The notes under the pieces were generated by a model that saw only the letters and a program-made list of their open reading frames with translations, was not told where the DNA came from and ran no database searches. Source: Bacteroidales bacterium (lineage in GTDB: Bacteria; Bacteroidota; Bacteroidia; Bacteroidales; UBA3824). From it: DNA of 64,000 nucleotides. Positions within the stretch are counted from its first letter, which is position 1; each line of letters opens with the position of its first letter. The DNA lies in the NCBI GenBank assembly GCA_016286055.1, contig JAEERW010000004.1, positions 124,001 to 188,000 of the forward strand, read 5' to 3'. The position numbers were made by a program, and so were the translations under genes. This document shows, one piece after another, positions 7,428-16,473 of this stretch.

Positions 7428-7501
7428 TAGCGAGACCCGGGATTGAACCGGGGACCTTATGATTATGAATCATACGCTCTAACCAGCTGAGCTATCTCGC
7501 C
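7428..7501 (-). tRNA. tRNA-Met (CAT)
   Basis: A 74-base cloverleaf on the minus strand. The acceptor stem is GGCGAGA/TCTCGCT (one G-T pair at the end), the D arm is GCTCAGCTGGTTAGAGC, the anticodon stem is TATGA/TCATA with loop TTCATAA, and the T arm is CCCGG-TTCAATC-CCGGG. The anticodon is CAT; it could be elongator Met or, if lysidine-modified, Ile2. CCA is not encoded. A near-consensus promoter on the minus strand precedes it (TACCTTTG at 7534-7541, CTTG at 7561-7564, 19-base spacing). Confidence 0.95.
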
Positions 7502-7541
7502 ATCATGTCAAACTGCCTTTCTTTAAGACGGTGCAAAGGTA

Positions 7542-7782
7542 GATACTTTTTTTAAATCTACAAGTTTTAAAACTAAAAAATATGCATTTTTTCTCTTATT
7601 TTTTTCAAATCATCAAAAACACATTATAAACCAATTATTTATCGCAAAACAAAAATACCAACCAAATGTTTCAAAATTACAATTCGGTATAAAAATTGTA
7701 AATTATAAAAAAAAACGCTCTAAATATTTTCCTTTTTCAAAAAGGTGTGCTATATTGCATTGATTTTTGTTTTGACAGAATT
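7542..7782. other. AT-rich spacer before the sensor gene
   Basis: About 240 bases with many A/T runs between the tRNA-Met promoter and the Cache-sensor gene. I see no open frame, tRNA or convincing hairpin. The sensor gene must be transcribed from here, but no consensus TTTG/TAnnTTTG pair is evident. Confidence 0.5.
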
Positions 7783-9369
7783 ATGAAATTAAAGACGAAA
7801 CTACCGTTGTTTACATCCGTTACAGTGTTGACCTCAATACTGCTAATTGCGTTGTATTCAATCAATAGTTTCCGTACCAACGCCGAAAAGGATATTCAGA
7901 AATTCCGCAGCGACGAAACCGAAATGTTGACAAAACAACTCAAAGACATTGTCAACATAGCCTACGCCATGATTGACCACTCCTACCATTCGAGCAACGA
8001 AGTGGGCGTTCGCGAAAACTACGGTTTCGACGAAACCGACACCATAGAGGACGAAATGGTGAAAAAAATCGCCATGAACACCCTAAAAATCACACTTGAA
8101 AACCTACGAGTGCTCCGCTACGGAGTTGACGGATACCTCTGGATTAACGAATACGACCCGCCATACGTAGTAGTGATGCACGCTTCGATGCCAAACCTCG
8201 AAGGCGACCCGCACGTATTCTACGTGGGCGACACCGACGAAAACGTGTACGACGCTTACGCCGACTGTATCAGAGCCAACAACGGCGAGGGCATCCTCAA
8301 ATATCAGTTCTATAAACCTGAAACCAGCGAATGGCTCAACAAAATTTCGTTTATCAAACTTTACGAACCCCTCGGATGGGTTATCGGTACAGGTGTGTAC
8401 GAGGACTATATCGATGAACTTGTGAAACAAAAAACCGACGACCTCAACCAACGTATCTCCACCCTTGTGGAATTTACAATCATAATAGGTATACTCCTTA
8501 TTTTAATAGCTACCGTGGTGCTGTACTACTTCGGCAATAGTATCACTCAGCCTATCAAGATGATTGAGACTCAATTGTACCAGATGTCGCAAGGTCTTGT
8601 GGTAAAGAAACTTTCACTCAACCGTAGCGACGAAATCGGTCAGATGAAAAAATCGCTCGACGCACTTATCGACGGTTTTGCATCATACGCCGGATTTGCA
8701 CGACAGATTGGTATGGGCAACCTCGACAGCGAGTTTACACTACTCTCTAACAAAGACAACCTTGGCAACTCGCTACTCGACATGCGCGAATCACTCCGCA
8801 AAGCACGCGAGGAGGAGGAACACCGAAAAGAAGAAAACAAGCGCCGCCAGTGGGCTGCCGAAGGTCTAGCGGTGCTCGGCGACATTATCCGTATGGGTTC
8901 GGGCAGCGAAACCCAAATGCCAACCGAACTGCTAAGAAAACTGTCAGAATATGTTGACGCTCAGATGGGCGGCATTTTTGTGCTCAACGACCGCGACAAA
9001 GACGATGTTTATCTTGAACAAGTGGCTACCATAGCATACCAAAAGAGCAAATATGTGAAACACAAACTATATCCGGGCGATGGTCTTGTGGGTCAGTGCT
9101 ATCTCGAAAAAGAGAAAATCTACATGACCAAACTGCCCGAAAAGTATATAGAACTACATTCGGGTCTCGGCGATGCCAATCCACAAAACCTCCTATTGGT
9201 GCCGCTAATTATGGAAGAAAAAGTTCTCGGCGTATTAGAGATAGCCTCCACACACATTTTCCAAGATTATCAGGTGGAATTTATCGAGAGAGTTGCGCAA
9301 TCGTTGGCAATTGCCATAGCTTCTTCGCGTATTACATCAACAGTTTCGTTAGAAGCTGAAGCTATTTAA
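7783..9369 (+). CDS. Cache-HAMP-GAF membrane sensor without output domain
   Basis: The chosen start at 7783 (MKLKTKLPLFTSVTV) puts the first membrane helix at about 8-26; 12 in-frame codons lie upstream. A periplasmic sCache domain follows (about 35-220; DGYLWINEYDPPYVVVMHA and GWVIGTGVY are typical). Then come a second membrane helix (about 233-255), a HAMP domain (SITQPIKMIETQLYQMSQG onward), a charged coiled coil (LRKAREEEEHRKEENKRRQW) and a GAF domain to the end (528 residues). No histidine kinase, phosphatase, GGDEF or MCP signalling domain follows, so it must signal through a partner protein or be a truncated form. The ligand is unknown; sCache domains often bind small carboxylates. Confidence 0.85.
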   Translation: MKLKTKLPLFTSVTVLTSILLIALYSINSFRTNAEKDIQKFRSDETEMLTKQLKDIVNIAYAMIDHSYHSSNEVGVRENYGFDETDTIEDEMVKKIAMNTLKITLENLRVLRYGVDGYLWINEYDPPYVVVMHASMPNLEGDPHVFYVGDTDENVYDAYADCIRANNGEGILKYQFYKPETSEWLNKISFIKLYEPLGWVIGTGVYEDYIDELVKQKTDDLNQRISTLVEFTIIIGILLILIATVVLYYFGNSITQPIKMIETQLYQMSQGLVVKKLSLNRSDEIGQMKKSLDALIDGFASYAGFARQIGMGNLDSEFTLLSNKDNLGNSLLDMRESLRKAREEEEHRKEENKRRQWAAEGLAVLGDIIRMGSGSETQMPTELLRKLSEYVDAQMGGIFVLNDRDKDDVYLEQVATIAYQKSKYVKHKLYPGDGLVGQCYLEKEKIYMTKLPEKYIELHSGLGDANPQNLLLVPLIMEEKVLGVLEIASTHIFQDYQVEFIERVAQSLAIAIASSRITSTVSLEAEAI

Positions 9370-9394
9370 TCAGAACAAAAACATTATAATCAGT

Positions 9395-9420
9395 TTTTTG
9401 ATAGTTGCAACTATCACATC
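9395..9420. repeat. small palindrome after sensor gene
   Basis: TGATAGTTGCAACTATCA is a near-perfect 18-base palindrome 30 bases after the sensor stop codon; part of the arm (TTTTGATAGT) recurs a few bases later. It may end transcription of the sensor gene, although no T run follows. Confidence 0.35.
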
Positions 9421-9484
9421 TTTTGATAGTAATCGCAAAAACTGATAAAAGATACACAAAAACAAAAAAAAACTATCCAAAAAA

Positions 9485-9515
9485 TTTGCAGTTTATCAAA
9501 AAGCCCGTACCTTTG
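9485..9515 (+). promoter_or_regulatory. promoter of tRNA-Pro
   Basis: TTTG (9485-9488) and TACCTTTG (9508-9515) with a 19-base spacer match the consensus exactly and lie 30 bases before the tRNA. Confidence 0.8.
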
Positions 9516-9545
9516 CAGCGTTGTTTTAAAGCAACCACCAACAAT

Positions 9546-9619
9546 CGGGGTATAGCGCAGTTGGCTAGCGTACTTGCATGGGGTGCAAGTGGTCGTGCGT
9601 TCGAGTCGCACTACTCCGA
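9546..9619 (+). tRNA. tRNA-Pro (GGG)
   Basis: A 74-base cloverleaf. Acceptor CGGGGTA/TACTCCG (one G-T), D arm GCGCAGTTGGCTAGCGT, anticodon stem CTTGC/GCAAG with loop ATGGGGT (anticodon GGG), T arm GTGCG-TTCGAGT-CGCAC, discriminator A. No encoded CCA. It has its own consensus promoter and terminator. Confidence 0.95.
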
Positions 9620-9624
9620 CGAAA

Positions 9625-9655
9625 AAAGCCGTTGAAAATTCAACGGCTTTTTTTA
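9625..9655 (+). terminator. terminator after tRNA-Pro
   Basis: AAAGCCGTTGAA and TTCAACGGCTTT form a perfect 12-bp hairpin ending in a T run, 6 bases after the tRNA. Confidence 0.85.
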
Positions 9656-9671
9656 TGTGTGGTTACTAATT

Positions 9672-11165
9672 TTATTCTGCCAACTTTATTCCTTCCAGAC
9701 GGAAGCAACTGGGGCAGTCGCCTTCGATAAAGTCAAATTCTTTGATTCCTTTGGGCAACGGCTTGAACGTCAAGCGGCAAGGCATCATGCCAGCGTTAAA
9801 ATCAGTAAAAGTATTGAGTCCGATGCTCGACGAAATGAGTTCGCAAGTGGTTTTACCATTGTTGCAACGCAGTGTTGTGCCCTCGTTGATGCTGTAGTAT
9901 ACTGATGAAACATTCAATACTGTTGAATCCTTGTAGAGCTCTACGCTTTCGAGCCATAGACCCCTCATTTTTTTGATATCGGGATTATTTACCACAGCAA
10001 CACCCTTTTCTGTTTTGTATTCAGGAGCAAACGCGCCGGCTTTTTTAGCGCAAGTGATTACCCAGCCAATATCGTACCCCTGCACAATGTCCTCGATAAC
10101 GCCATCGGGGTTGACAAAATAAAAAGTTGGATAACAAGAAATCTTGTTGATGGCAAAAAGTCCGTTCTTTTGGTCACGGTCGTTGTAGAGCGGACTTACA
10201 AACTTCTCTTCGGCAACCATCTGCGCAAACTGCTCAGGGGTATCGAGAGTTATGTCGATAATTTCCATATTACTGTTGATACCTTTATTGTAGAGATACT
10301 TGATGGCTTGGCTAAACAGTCTGCAAGGACCGCAGTAGTAAGTGCTGAACTCCAATAGTGTCCATTTGCCACGGTAGTCGGCCAAATGATGCACATTGCC
10401 GTCGATGTCGTAAAGGTCGTAATCGATTACCACATCGCCCACAGCGGGTGTTTTTCCGTGAAGTGCATAGTCGAGAGCCTTGCCCTCCTTGGAATTTTTG
10501 TACTCGTCGGGCAGCTTGTTGAACATAGCCTCCACTTGACCAAAAAACTTGTAGTCCGCGCCATAGTAGTTGATAGCGCCTGTTTTACCGCACAATTCTT
10601 GAAACATATATTTGTCTACCGGAAGGCTCTGCAATGTAGACATTTGAATATCATCCATTTGGTTGTACAGTGCGTTGGTTTTTTCTTGGTTCTGTTTCCT
10701 GCCTTCCTCTGTGGTAACAGTATCGGAATATAACCGTATTTCGTCTCTTTGCTTATAAAGTTCTCTCACTGGATCCATCATCTTGTTTTCAAAAATCTGA
10801 CGCGGATGTTTGCTGTTGATAGTCCACATGCTCGGGAATAATCCAGAACCTGTAACAGTTGCAGAGCAACCATCCTCCACAAAAATTTTAATTGAGGCAG
10901 AACTGTACTTGTAGCGGTCTTTCTGTACAACAAGATAGTACATAGTGTTGTCGGTAAGCGAATCGCATTTAATAGTGAACTTGCGGTCGGTAGTTTTCGA
11001 CGAATCGCAATAGATAGTATAACTATCTCTATCGTCAGAACGTCCCATTTCTACAACATATCCTTCGGGGATGTCGGTGAGGTTTACCTCTATTTTGGTC
11101 TCACCTTTTTGGCAAGAAGCCAGTGCCGTCAATACTGCAGCGGCGATAATCAGTTTCAGTTTCAT
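9672..11165 (-). CDS. DUF4369/TlpA-type thioredoxin lipoprotein
   Basis: A 497-residue exported lipoprotein: the signal sequence ends LTALASCQKG, with the lipobox Cys at about 18. The N-terminal DUF4369-like beta domain (about 25-115) and a middle helical section are followed by a thioredoxin/AhpC-TSA domain (about 245-370) with a CGPC active site in STYYCGPCRLF. The extra C-terminal region (about 385-497) is less familiar. Such proteins act as periplasmic or outer-membrane-attached disulfide reductases. It stands alone, divergent from the DUF4139 gene, facing the tRNA-Pro terminator. Confidence 0.88.
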   Translation of the reverse strand: MKLKLIIAAAVLTALASCQKGETKIEVNLTDIPEGYVVEMGRSDDRDSYTIYCDSSKTTDRKFTIKCDSLTDNTMYYLVVQKDRYKYSSASIKIFVEDGCSATVTGSGLFPSMWTINSKHPRQIFENKMMDPVRELYKQRDEIRLYSDTVTTEEGRKQNQEKTNALYNQMDDIQMSTLQSLPVDKYMFQELCGKTGAINYYGADYKFFGQVEAMFNKLPDEYKNSKEGKALDYALHGKTPAVGDVVIDYDLYDIDGNVHHLADYRGKWTLLEFSTYYCGPCRLFSQAIKYLYNKGINSNMEIIDITLDTPEQFAQMVAEEKFVSPLYNDRDQKNGLFAINKISCYPTFYFVNPDGVIEDIVQGYDIGWVITCAKKAGAFAPEYKTEKGVAVVNNPDIKKMRGLWLESVELYKDSTVLNVSSVYYSINEGTTLRCNNGKTTCELISSSIGLNTFTDFNAGMMPCRLTFKPLPKGIKEFDFIEGDCPSCFRLEGIKLAE

Positions 11166-11276
11166 TGCTTTAGTGTTTTTGAAGTTGTGTTTTAATTATC
11201 TTTTGCCCAATAGACAACCAAAAATCAAAAATATTACAGCCAAAAAGAAAAATAATTGATTTTTTTTAAAATTTTC

Positions 11277-11284
11277 TATATTTG
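11277..11284 (+). promoter_or_regulatory. -7 element of DUF4139 gene
   Basis: TATATTTG fits TAnnTTTG, 43 bases before the ATG at 11327. A weak ATTG lies 18 bases upstream. Confidence 0.5.
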
Positions 11285-11326
11285 TAGCAACAAATATAAT
11301 CTTCCAACCACAAAATCCATAAAATT

Positions 11327-13219
11327 ATGAAACAGAGATTATTATCTAAACTACTGATTTGTTGCTTGTTGATATTTTCTATCTTCACCGCAGAGGCGCA
11401 AAATGTGGAGACCAAAATTCAATCGGTAACCGTCTACCGCAAAGGTGCAATGGTGGAGCGTACCGGCAAAATAAACCTTAAGAAAGGCTCTAACACACTC
11501 TATCTCAACAATCTTAGCACCGAACTCGACCCTAATACCCTGCGCATTGGCATCAACAACAAAAGCGCTAAAATACTTTCGGTAAAGCACGAAATAGTGG
11601 TGGTTAACAACAACTTAGCACAGACAAAAAATTCTGCCGCCGACAAACGAATAGCATTGCTCAAAGATTCATTAACATACTATAATGCACAACTTTCTGT
11701 TTTGAATCAAGAAGAAGAACTTATTACAACAAACCGAAATATTGGAGGTCAGCAAAACGGAGTTTCCCCTGCGGCATTAAAGGCGATGACCGATTTTTAC
11801 AAAAAAGAACTCACCGAAATTGAAACAAAAAGAATCATTATCAACAAAAAAATTCAAAACTCTAAAAACGAAACACTTCGTCTTTTACAAGAAAAACACA
11901 ACCGTCAAAAGAACCTTCAACGCAAAGACAGCCGTGTGAAACTTATTATCGAATCCGACAATGCACTATCATCTGTGCCTGTTTCTTTGAGTTATATAAT
12001 TTTCAGTGCTAGTTGGGAACCTTTTTACGAAGTTCGTGTAGATAAAACCGACCGACCCCTCGATTTGGTTTACGGCGCACATATCCGTCAATCATCCACC
12101 GAAGATTGGAACGCCGTAAAACTTACCGTGTCTACTGGCGACCCTTCAATAGGCAATGCCGCTCCTGAATTTGACCCGATGTACCTGCCTCCTGTAAGAA
12201 AAATTAACAACAACAAACCTTGGACTCCACCCACTTCTAACCTTGTTTACGGTATCGTTACCGATAAAAATACTAAAGAACCTTTAGTAGGAGTTACCGT
12301 GATTGAAACAGGCACGTCGAATGGCATTATCACTGACATTGACGGCAAATTTCAATTAGAAATGCAAAATACACGACACACGCTATCATTCAGTTATATT
12401 GGATATTTTACTATTGACGTAAAACCATCAGAAGATATGCAAGTATCTCTTGAAGAAGATTATGCTTCATTAGATGAAGTTGTGGTTATTGGATATGGCA
12501 CTCAGCGAAAATCAGATATTGTCAGTGAGATAGTGTCAATAGATCCTTCTCCACGAGAGGTTAAATACAACGAACCTGAGAAAAATATTCCATTAGAACT
12601 AACTGATACACAAACATCTACCGAATTTAAAATAGACTTACCTTATACAATTCCATCAGACGACAAAGTATACGATGTGTTGATGCTTACATATCATATC
12701 GATGCCAACTACCGTTGTATCAGCTTCCCGCGACAGTCTACTGATGCTTACTTGCTTGCCGACTTAACCAATTTTTCGCAATATCCGCTTCTTAAAGGTA
12801 GTGCGTATGTATATCTCGACAATGCTTATCAGGGCGAATGTGAGATTGCGCCTGATTTTGCTGCCGACACGCTCTCTATTACCGTAGGTCGCGACAAAAA
12901 TATAGCCATTAATCGTCAGGCAGTTAAGGAGTTTACTTCAAAAAAATTCATTGGCTCTACAATCAGAGTTACCAAATGCTACGAAATCACAATCAAAAAC
13001 AACAAACGTGCTGCTGTAAATGTTGAAGTTGTAGACCAATACCCCTTGCCCAAATATTCCGACATCAAAGTAGAACTGACCGACAATGGAGGTGCTCAGG
13101 TAGATGCCGAAAAGGGAAAACTATCGTGGATGCTGAAACTCGATCCGCAAGAGAAAAAAGTTCTACGATTTAGTTACGAGGTAAAATATCCAAAGAGTTA
13201 CAATTTTGCAGTAGAATAA
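11327..13219 (+). CDS. DUF4139 (MuiA-like) protein with inserted carboxypeptidase-regulatory-like domain
   Basis: A 630-residue exported protein (signal MKQRLLSKLLICCLLIFSIF...AEAQ). The N-terminal DUF4140 region (about 30-130), a coiled coil (about 95-200) and DUF4139 (about 215-630) resemble the mucoidy-inhibitor MuiA family, of unknown biochemical role. Between the two halves of DUF4139 (about 303-405) lies a CarboxypepD_reg-like beta sandwich (VYGIVTDKNTKEPLVGVTVI), followed by SLDEVVVIGYGTQRKS, which is the hallmark linker of SusC/TonB receptors. It overlaps the convergent NRAMP gene by 22 bases at the 3' end. Confidence 0.82.
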   Translation: MKQRLLSKLLICCLLIFSIFTAEAQNVETKIQSVTVYRKGAMVERTGKINLKKGSNTLYLNNLSTELDPNTLRIGINNKSAKILSVKHEIVVVNNNLAQTKNSAADKRIALLKDSLTYYNAQLSVLNQEEELITTNRNIGGQQNGVSPAALKAMTDFYKKELTEIETKRIIINKKIQNSKNETLRLLQEKHNRQKNLQRKDSRVKLIIESDNALSSVPVSLSYIIFSASWEPFYEVRVDKTDRPLDLVYGAHIRQSSTEDWNAVKLTVSTGDPSIGNAAPEFDPMYLPPVRKINNNKPWTPPTSNLVYGIVTDKNTKEPLVGVTVIETGTSNGIITDIDGKFQLEMQNTRHTLSFSYIGYFTIDVKPSEDMQVSLEEDYASLDEVVVIGYGTQRKSDIVSEIVSIDPSPREVKYNEPEKNIPLELTDTQTSTEFKIDLPYTIPSDDKVYDVLMLTYHIDANYRCISFPRQSTDAYLLADLTNFSQYPLLKGSAYVYLDNAYQGECEIAPDFAADTLSITVGRDKNIAINRQAVKEFTSKKFIGSTIRVTKCYEITIKNNKRAAVNVEVVDQYPLPKYSDIKVELTDNGGAQVDAEKGKLSWMLKLDPQEKKVLRFSYEVKYPKSYNFAVE

Positions 13220-14637
13220 TTGCTCTCCGATTCTTCAGCGGCTTTCTGCGACTTGATACGCTTTTTGATGATTTGATAACTAATAATTGCGGTGATTACA
13301 AACGCTGTAATGCTGCTCAAAACAAAGAAAAGCGTATCATGCTGTTTTAGCAATTCTGACCTGTTGATTACGCTGAGCAAGGCTTTCACCACGTTTAAAA
13401 GTCCCAACATCCAAGTAACCCAAGTTACAAATATCATCAGCACATTTGAAATCCTACCATTGAGATGGCATTTGCCCATAATAGAAGCGTCGTTTACCAC
13501 CATAAACAAAAACATACTCACAAATGGCAGAATCAAACCGTTGAACGCTTGAGCAGCAATAATCGCTGGCACAGGGCTTATCTGCAAAAATCCGAGCACC
13601 ACGCCAACAATCAACACTGCGTAGGCAATCCATTTAAAACGTCCAGTAGAGCCTGCCGCCTCGGTGTCTTTCTTGGTTTCGGTATCTTTGTTGAAAATAC
13701 TGTTGGCGGTGAGCGCTGCCGAGAGCGGTGCGGTGATGGCGCTGGTAAATCCTGCGGCAAACATTCCGAAGCCGAAAATATAAACCGCCCATTGTCCTAT
13801 GCCAAGGGCGAGGGTGTCGGACAAAAGTTTATACGAAAAGTCTAAGTTTTTAATTGCCTCTGGACTAAGTCCGCTTGTCATCTCAGTACCCACAGCGAGT
13901 ATCGCCATTGAAATAAATCCTCCGAGAATCACAGCCACAGACACTCCTATACGCATATCCTTTATGGTAGTGCCTTTTTGCACCACATTAGAACCCAAGA
14001 ATAGGTCGTAAGGCACAACGGTAGTACCCACAAGGCCAAGCACTATCAATCCAGCACCCGACGAAGGCAGCGATGGCACTAATAGTCCATGCATAATATC
14101 ATCCACAGGCGGTTGCGCAAAAGCGGCTGTGGTAATGAACGTTATGCCCATGATAAACACAAAACTGCCCATAAAGTTGGCCATAGAGCGCAGTGATTTG
14201 AGGCTAAGCGCAAGTCCAGCCACAGCGGCTATTGCCGCCACTATCAGCCGTTTATCTACACGAGGCAACACAAGCGACAAACCCTCCACCGAGCCGAGTA
14301 TATTGCCGGTTTCGTAAGCGGCGCAACCCAAAATGATAGCGCCAACAATAAGAATAAGCACAGGTATCTGCGCTTTTTTGCCAGCATAGTGATGCTTGAT
14401 AGATTGTCCGAGGTTCATCCCCGAATAGATAGTGCTTCGAGCACTCGCCTCTTGAAGTATAAGGCAAGCAAATGTAGAAAACAAGAGAGCCCACAAAAGT
14501 TGGAATTGAAAATCAAATCCGGCCCTTGTGGCAGTGGTAACAGTACCCGGTCCTATGAATGCAGCCGAAATAATCGACCAGAACAGGATATTGAGTACTC
14601 TGCTCTTAAATTTCGAAAACAATCCTCTCTCTTTCAT
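13198..14637 (-). CDS. NRAMP-family transporter with altered metal site
   Basis: A 479-residue protein with about 11 membrane helices and the NRAMP fold. In helix 1 the canonical DPGN becomes GPGT (AAFIGPGTVTTATRAG), and in helix 6 the MPH motif becomes VPY (LVGTTVVPYDLFLGSN). The Asp, Asn and Met that bind Mn2+/Fe2+ in classical NRAMPs are therefore missing. A different substrate (for example another divalent ion or a non-metal solute) or a different mechanism is likely. The upstream neighbour (cyclotransferase-like, 25 bases away) is in the same orientation, so they may form an operon. The 3' end overlaps the convergent DUF4139 gene. Confidence 0.88.
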   Translation of the reverse strand: MKERGLFSKFKSRVLNILFWSIISAAFIGPGTVTTATRAGFDFQFQLLWALLFSTFACLILQEASARSTIYSGMNLGQSIKHHYAGKKAQIPVLILIVGAIILGCAAYETGNILGSVEGLSLVLPRVDKRLIVAAIAAVAGLALSLKSLRSMANFMGSFVFIMGITFITTAAFAQPPVDDIMHGLLVPSLPSSGAGLIVLGLVGTTVVPYDLFLGSNVVQKGTTIKDMRIGVSVAVILGGFISMAILAVGTEMTSGLSPEAIKNLDFSYKLLSDTLALGIGQWAVYIFGFGMFAAGFTSAITAPLSAALTANSIFNKDTETKKDTEAAGSTGRFKWIAYAVLIVGVVLGFLQISPVPAIIAAQAFNGLILPFVSMFLFMVVNDASIMGKCHLNGRISNVLMIFVTWVTWMLGLLNVVKALLSVINRSELLKQHDTLFFVLSSITAFVITAIISYQIIKKRIKSQKAAEESESNYSTAKL

Positions 14638-14662
14638 ACATTTGCCCTAGATTGATGGATTG

Positions 14663-15184
14663 CTAAAAGTCTAAAAACATTCTCTGTTTCATATACTCCA
14701 TAATATCCTCCTCGTTGAGTTCGCGTTTTTTCTCGTCGCGGAGGAAATTGCCGATAACGTCAACATTGTCACGGAACTGCTTGTAGTCGCCACCGAGAAT
14801 TTTGATAGGCTCGTTTCTACGACGGTAGTAGAAGCAAAGTTCTGCTTTGTCGAGATCAAAATTGTGGTCGGGATTTTTTTCCACCGACCATACAGGAATA
14901 AGTGTAAGGTCGTATCCTTTTGGAAATTCGCCAGAATGCGATTCCAAGTGGTTGATACGTTGCAAGCACGAATAGTCAACAAGATGAACCTCGCCTACTG
15001 TAAATGCGGTGTGGTCTTTAGTGTCGATATATACGCTACCGTTTTCAGCCATCATCAGTTGGCCACGGCTGTAATATGTGCCTTTGAATGTGCTTCCGCC
15101 CATGTAGAAGTCAAATCTCTCACCTTTGAGAAGTGTTCCGAATACGAACACTCTAATAATATGAAATTTCTGGTTGTTGATCAT
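14663..15184 (-). CDS. gamma-glutamylcyclotransferase-like (AIG2 fold) protein
   Basis: A 173-residue cytoplasmic protein. The start RVFVFGTLLKGERFD matches the VFVYGTLKKG signature of the GGCT/AIG2 superfamily, and GEVHLVDYSCLQRINHLESH matches the second conserved block, with an acidic residue in HLES as the probable catalytic site. The family cleaves gamma-glutamyl amines or releases 5-oxoproline. Its substrate is unknown. It lies 25 bases upstream of the NRAMP-like gene on the same strand. The C-terminal 50 residues are highly charged and probably helical. Confidence 0.7.
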   Translation of the reverse strand: MINNQKFHIIRVFVFGTLLKGERFDFYMGGSTFKGTYYSRGQLMMAENGSVYIDTKDHTAFTVGEVHLVDYSCLQRINHLESHSGEFPKGYDLTLIPVWSVEKNPDHNFDLDKAELCFYYRRRNEPIKILGGDYKQFRDNVDVIGNFLRDEKKRELNEEDIMEYMKQRMFLDF

Positions 15185-15276
15185 CTTTTTGAATTATTAA
15201 TATGTCGAATCTATTTTGTTATCTTGTATTACAGAAAAATTTATGCCAAATAATGTCAAAGAAGTGCTAATTTATC

Positions 15277-15311
15277 ACAAAAAAGGGGCTTATTCTTATA
15301 AAGAAGCCCCT
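15277..15311 (-). terminator. terminator after M23 peptidase gene
   Basis: AGGGGCTT (15284-15291) and AAGCCCCT (15304-15311) pair; on the minus strand a T run (complement of 15279-15284) follows. It separates the peptidase gene from the downstream cyclotransferase-like gene. Confidence 0.75.
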
Positions 15312-15396
15312 AAAATCATCGCTATGGTAACTATGTATAACAATCGTAAAACTATTAAATTAGTTGATACTGCATATTATATTGGTTATCAATTAA

Positions 15397-16371
15397 TTAT
15401 TCCTCATAAATATTCTCATCCTTTGATGCCGCCAACAATTTCTGATATTCCTCTTCTGTAAGACCGTCCTTATAGAAGTTGATCGGGTTCACAGGATTGT
15501 TGTTGATGCGTACCTCGTAGTGGAGGTGGGGACTTGTAGAAAGGCCAGTGCTACCCACAAGGGCTATCACGTCGCCACGGTTAACTTTCTGTCCAGTTTC
15601 TACTAGGAGTTTGCTACAGTGTCCATAAACTGTCATATAACCGTATCCGTGGTTAATTTTCACAACGTTGCCGTAGCCTGTTTGAACACCAGAATATATA
15701 ACGGTGCCGCTACCCGATGCGTAGATGGGTGTGCCTGTGGCTGCGGTGAGGTCTACTCCCGCGTGAAGTCTTGAATAATGGAGTATGGGGTGGAATCTCA
15801 TTCCAAACGGAGATCCAAAACGAATAAAGTCTTTTGTAGAAATTGGCCTGATAGAAGGAATGCAGGCTAACATTTTTTCTTTTTCTTTCACGAGGTCTAC
15901 CACTTCGTCAAATGATTTCGACTGTACTACCATTTCTCGTGAAATAACGTCTAGCTTGTAAGCCGTCTCCACCATGGTATTAGAATTGTCGTATCCTCTG
16001 TAAATCTCGTAGCGGTCTACACCACCGAATCCGCCGCGCCTTTCCATCTGTGATACTGGCTTGGCTTCAAATATTGCCCTATACACATTGTCGTCGCGAT
16101 TTTGGATTTCGGCTAATTCGTTTTCGCATTTCAATAGGTTTTCGTTGAGGGCTGCAAACTGTTGTTTGAGAGTTTCATTTTCGTTGCGTGAATCACGCTC
16201 AGCGGGTGATCCAATATAATAGGTGGCAGCCGTGCCTAACCCTATGCCTAATACCGCTGAAAACGCTATCCGAGGTAATACTTTTTGATATATAAACTTA
16301 CTTAACGAAAATTTTTCTACTTCAAACCTCAATGTCTTGGGGTTAAATTTGTATTTTACTTTTTTTATCAT
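15397..16371 (-). CDS. M23-family murein endopeptidase
   Basis: The start at 16371 gives MIKKVKYKFNPKTLRFE, the usual N-terminus of this Bacteroidota family; an ATG seven codons upstream is less likely. The 324-residue protein has one membrane helix (about 30-50), a coiled-coil stretch (about 65-105), and a LytM/M23 domain (about 185-300) with HAGVDL and the HLHYEVR metal site, both zinc-binding motifs intact. It cleaves peptidoglycan cross-links in the periplasm and is anchored to the inner membrane. It is transcribed from a consensus promoter at 16442-16473 and ended by a terminator. Confidence 0.92.
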   Translation of the reverse strand: MIKKVKYKFNPKTLRFEVEKFSLSKFIYQKVLPRIAFSAVLGIGLGTAATYYIGSPAERDSRNENETLKQQFAALNENLLKCENELAEIQNRDDNVYRAIFEAKPVSQMERRGGFGGVDRYEIYRGYDNSNTMVETAYKLDVISREMVVQSKSFDEVVDLVKEKEKMLACIPSIRPISTKDFIRFGSPFGMRFHPILHYSRLHAGVDLTAATGTPIYASGSGTVIYSGVQTGYGNVVKINHGYGYMTVYGHCSKLLVETGQKVNRGDVIALVGSTGLSTSPHLHYEVRINNNPVNPINFYKDGLTEEEYQKLLAASKDENIYEE

Positions 16372-16441
16372 AACTGATAATTTTGGTTTCAATCAAACAG
16401 GTTATCAAAAAACCATCTTGCGTTTGACTTTTTACTTGGTG

Positions 16442-16473
16442 CAAATGTAGAGCTTTATTTTGTATTATGCAAA
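16442..16473 (-). promoter_or_regulatory. promoter of M23 peptidase gene
   Basis: On the minus strand, TTTG (16470-16473) and TACATTTG (16442-16449) are 20 bases apart, an exact consensus match reading toward the gene that starts at 16371. Confidence 0.75.
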
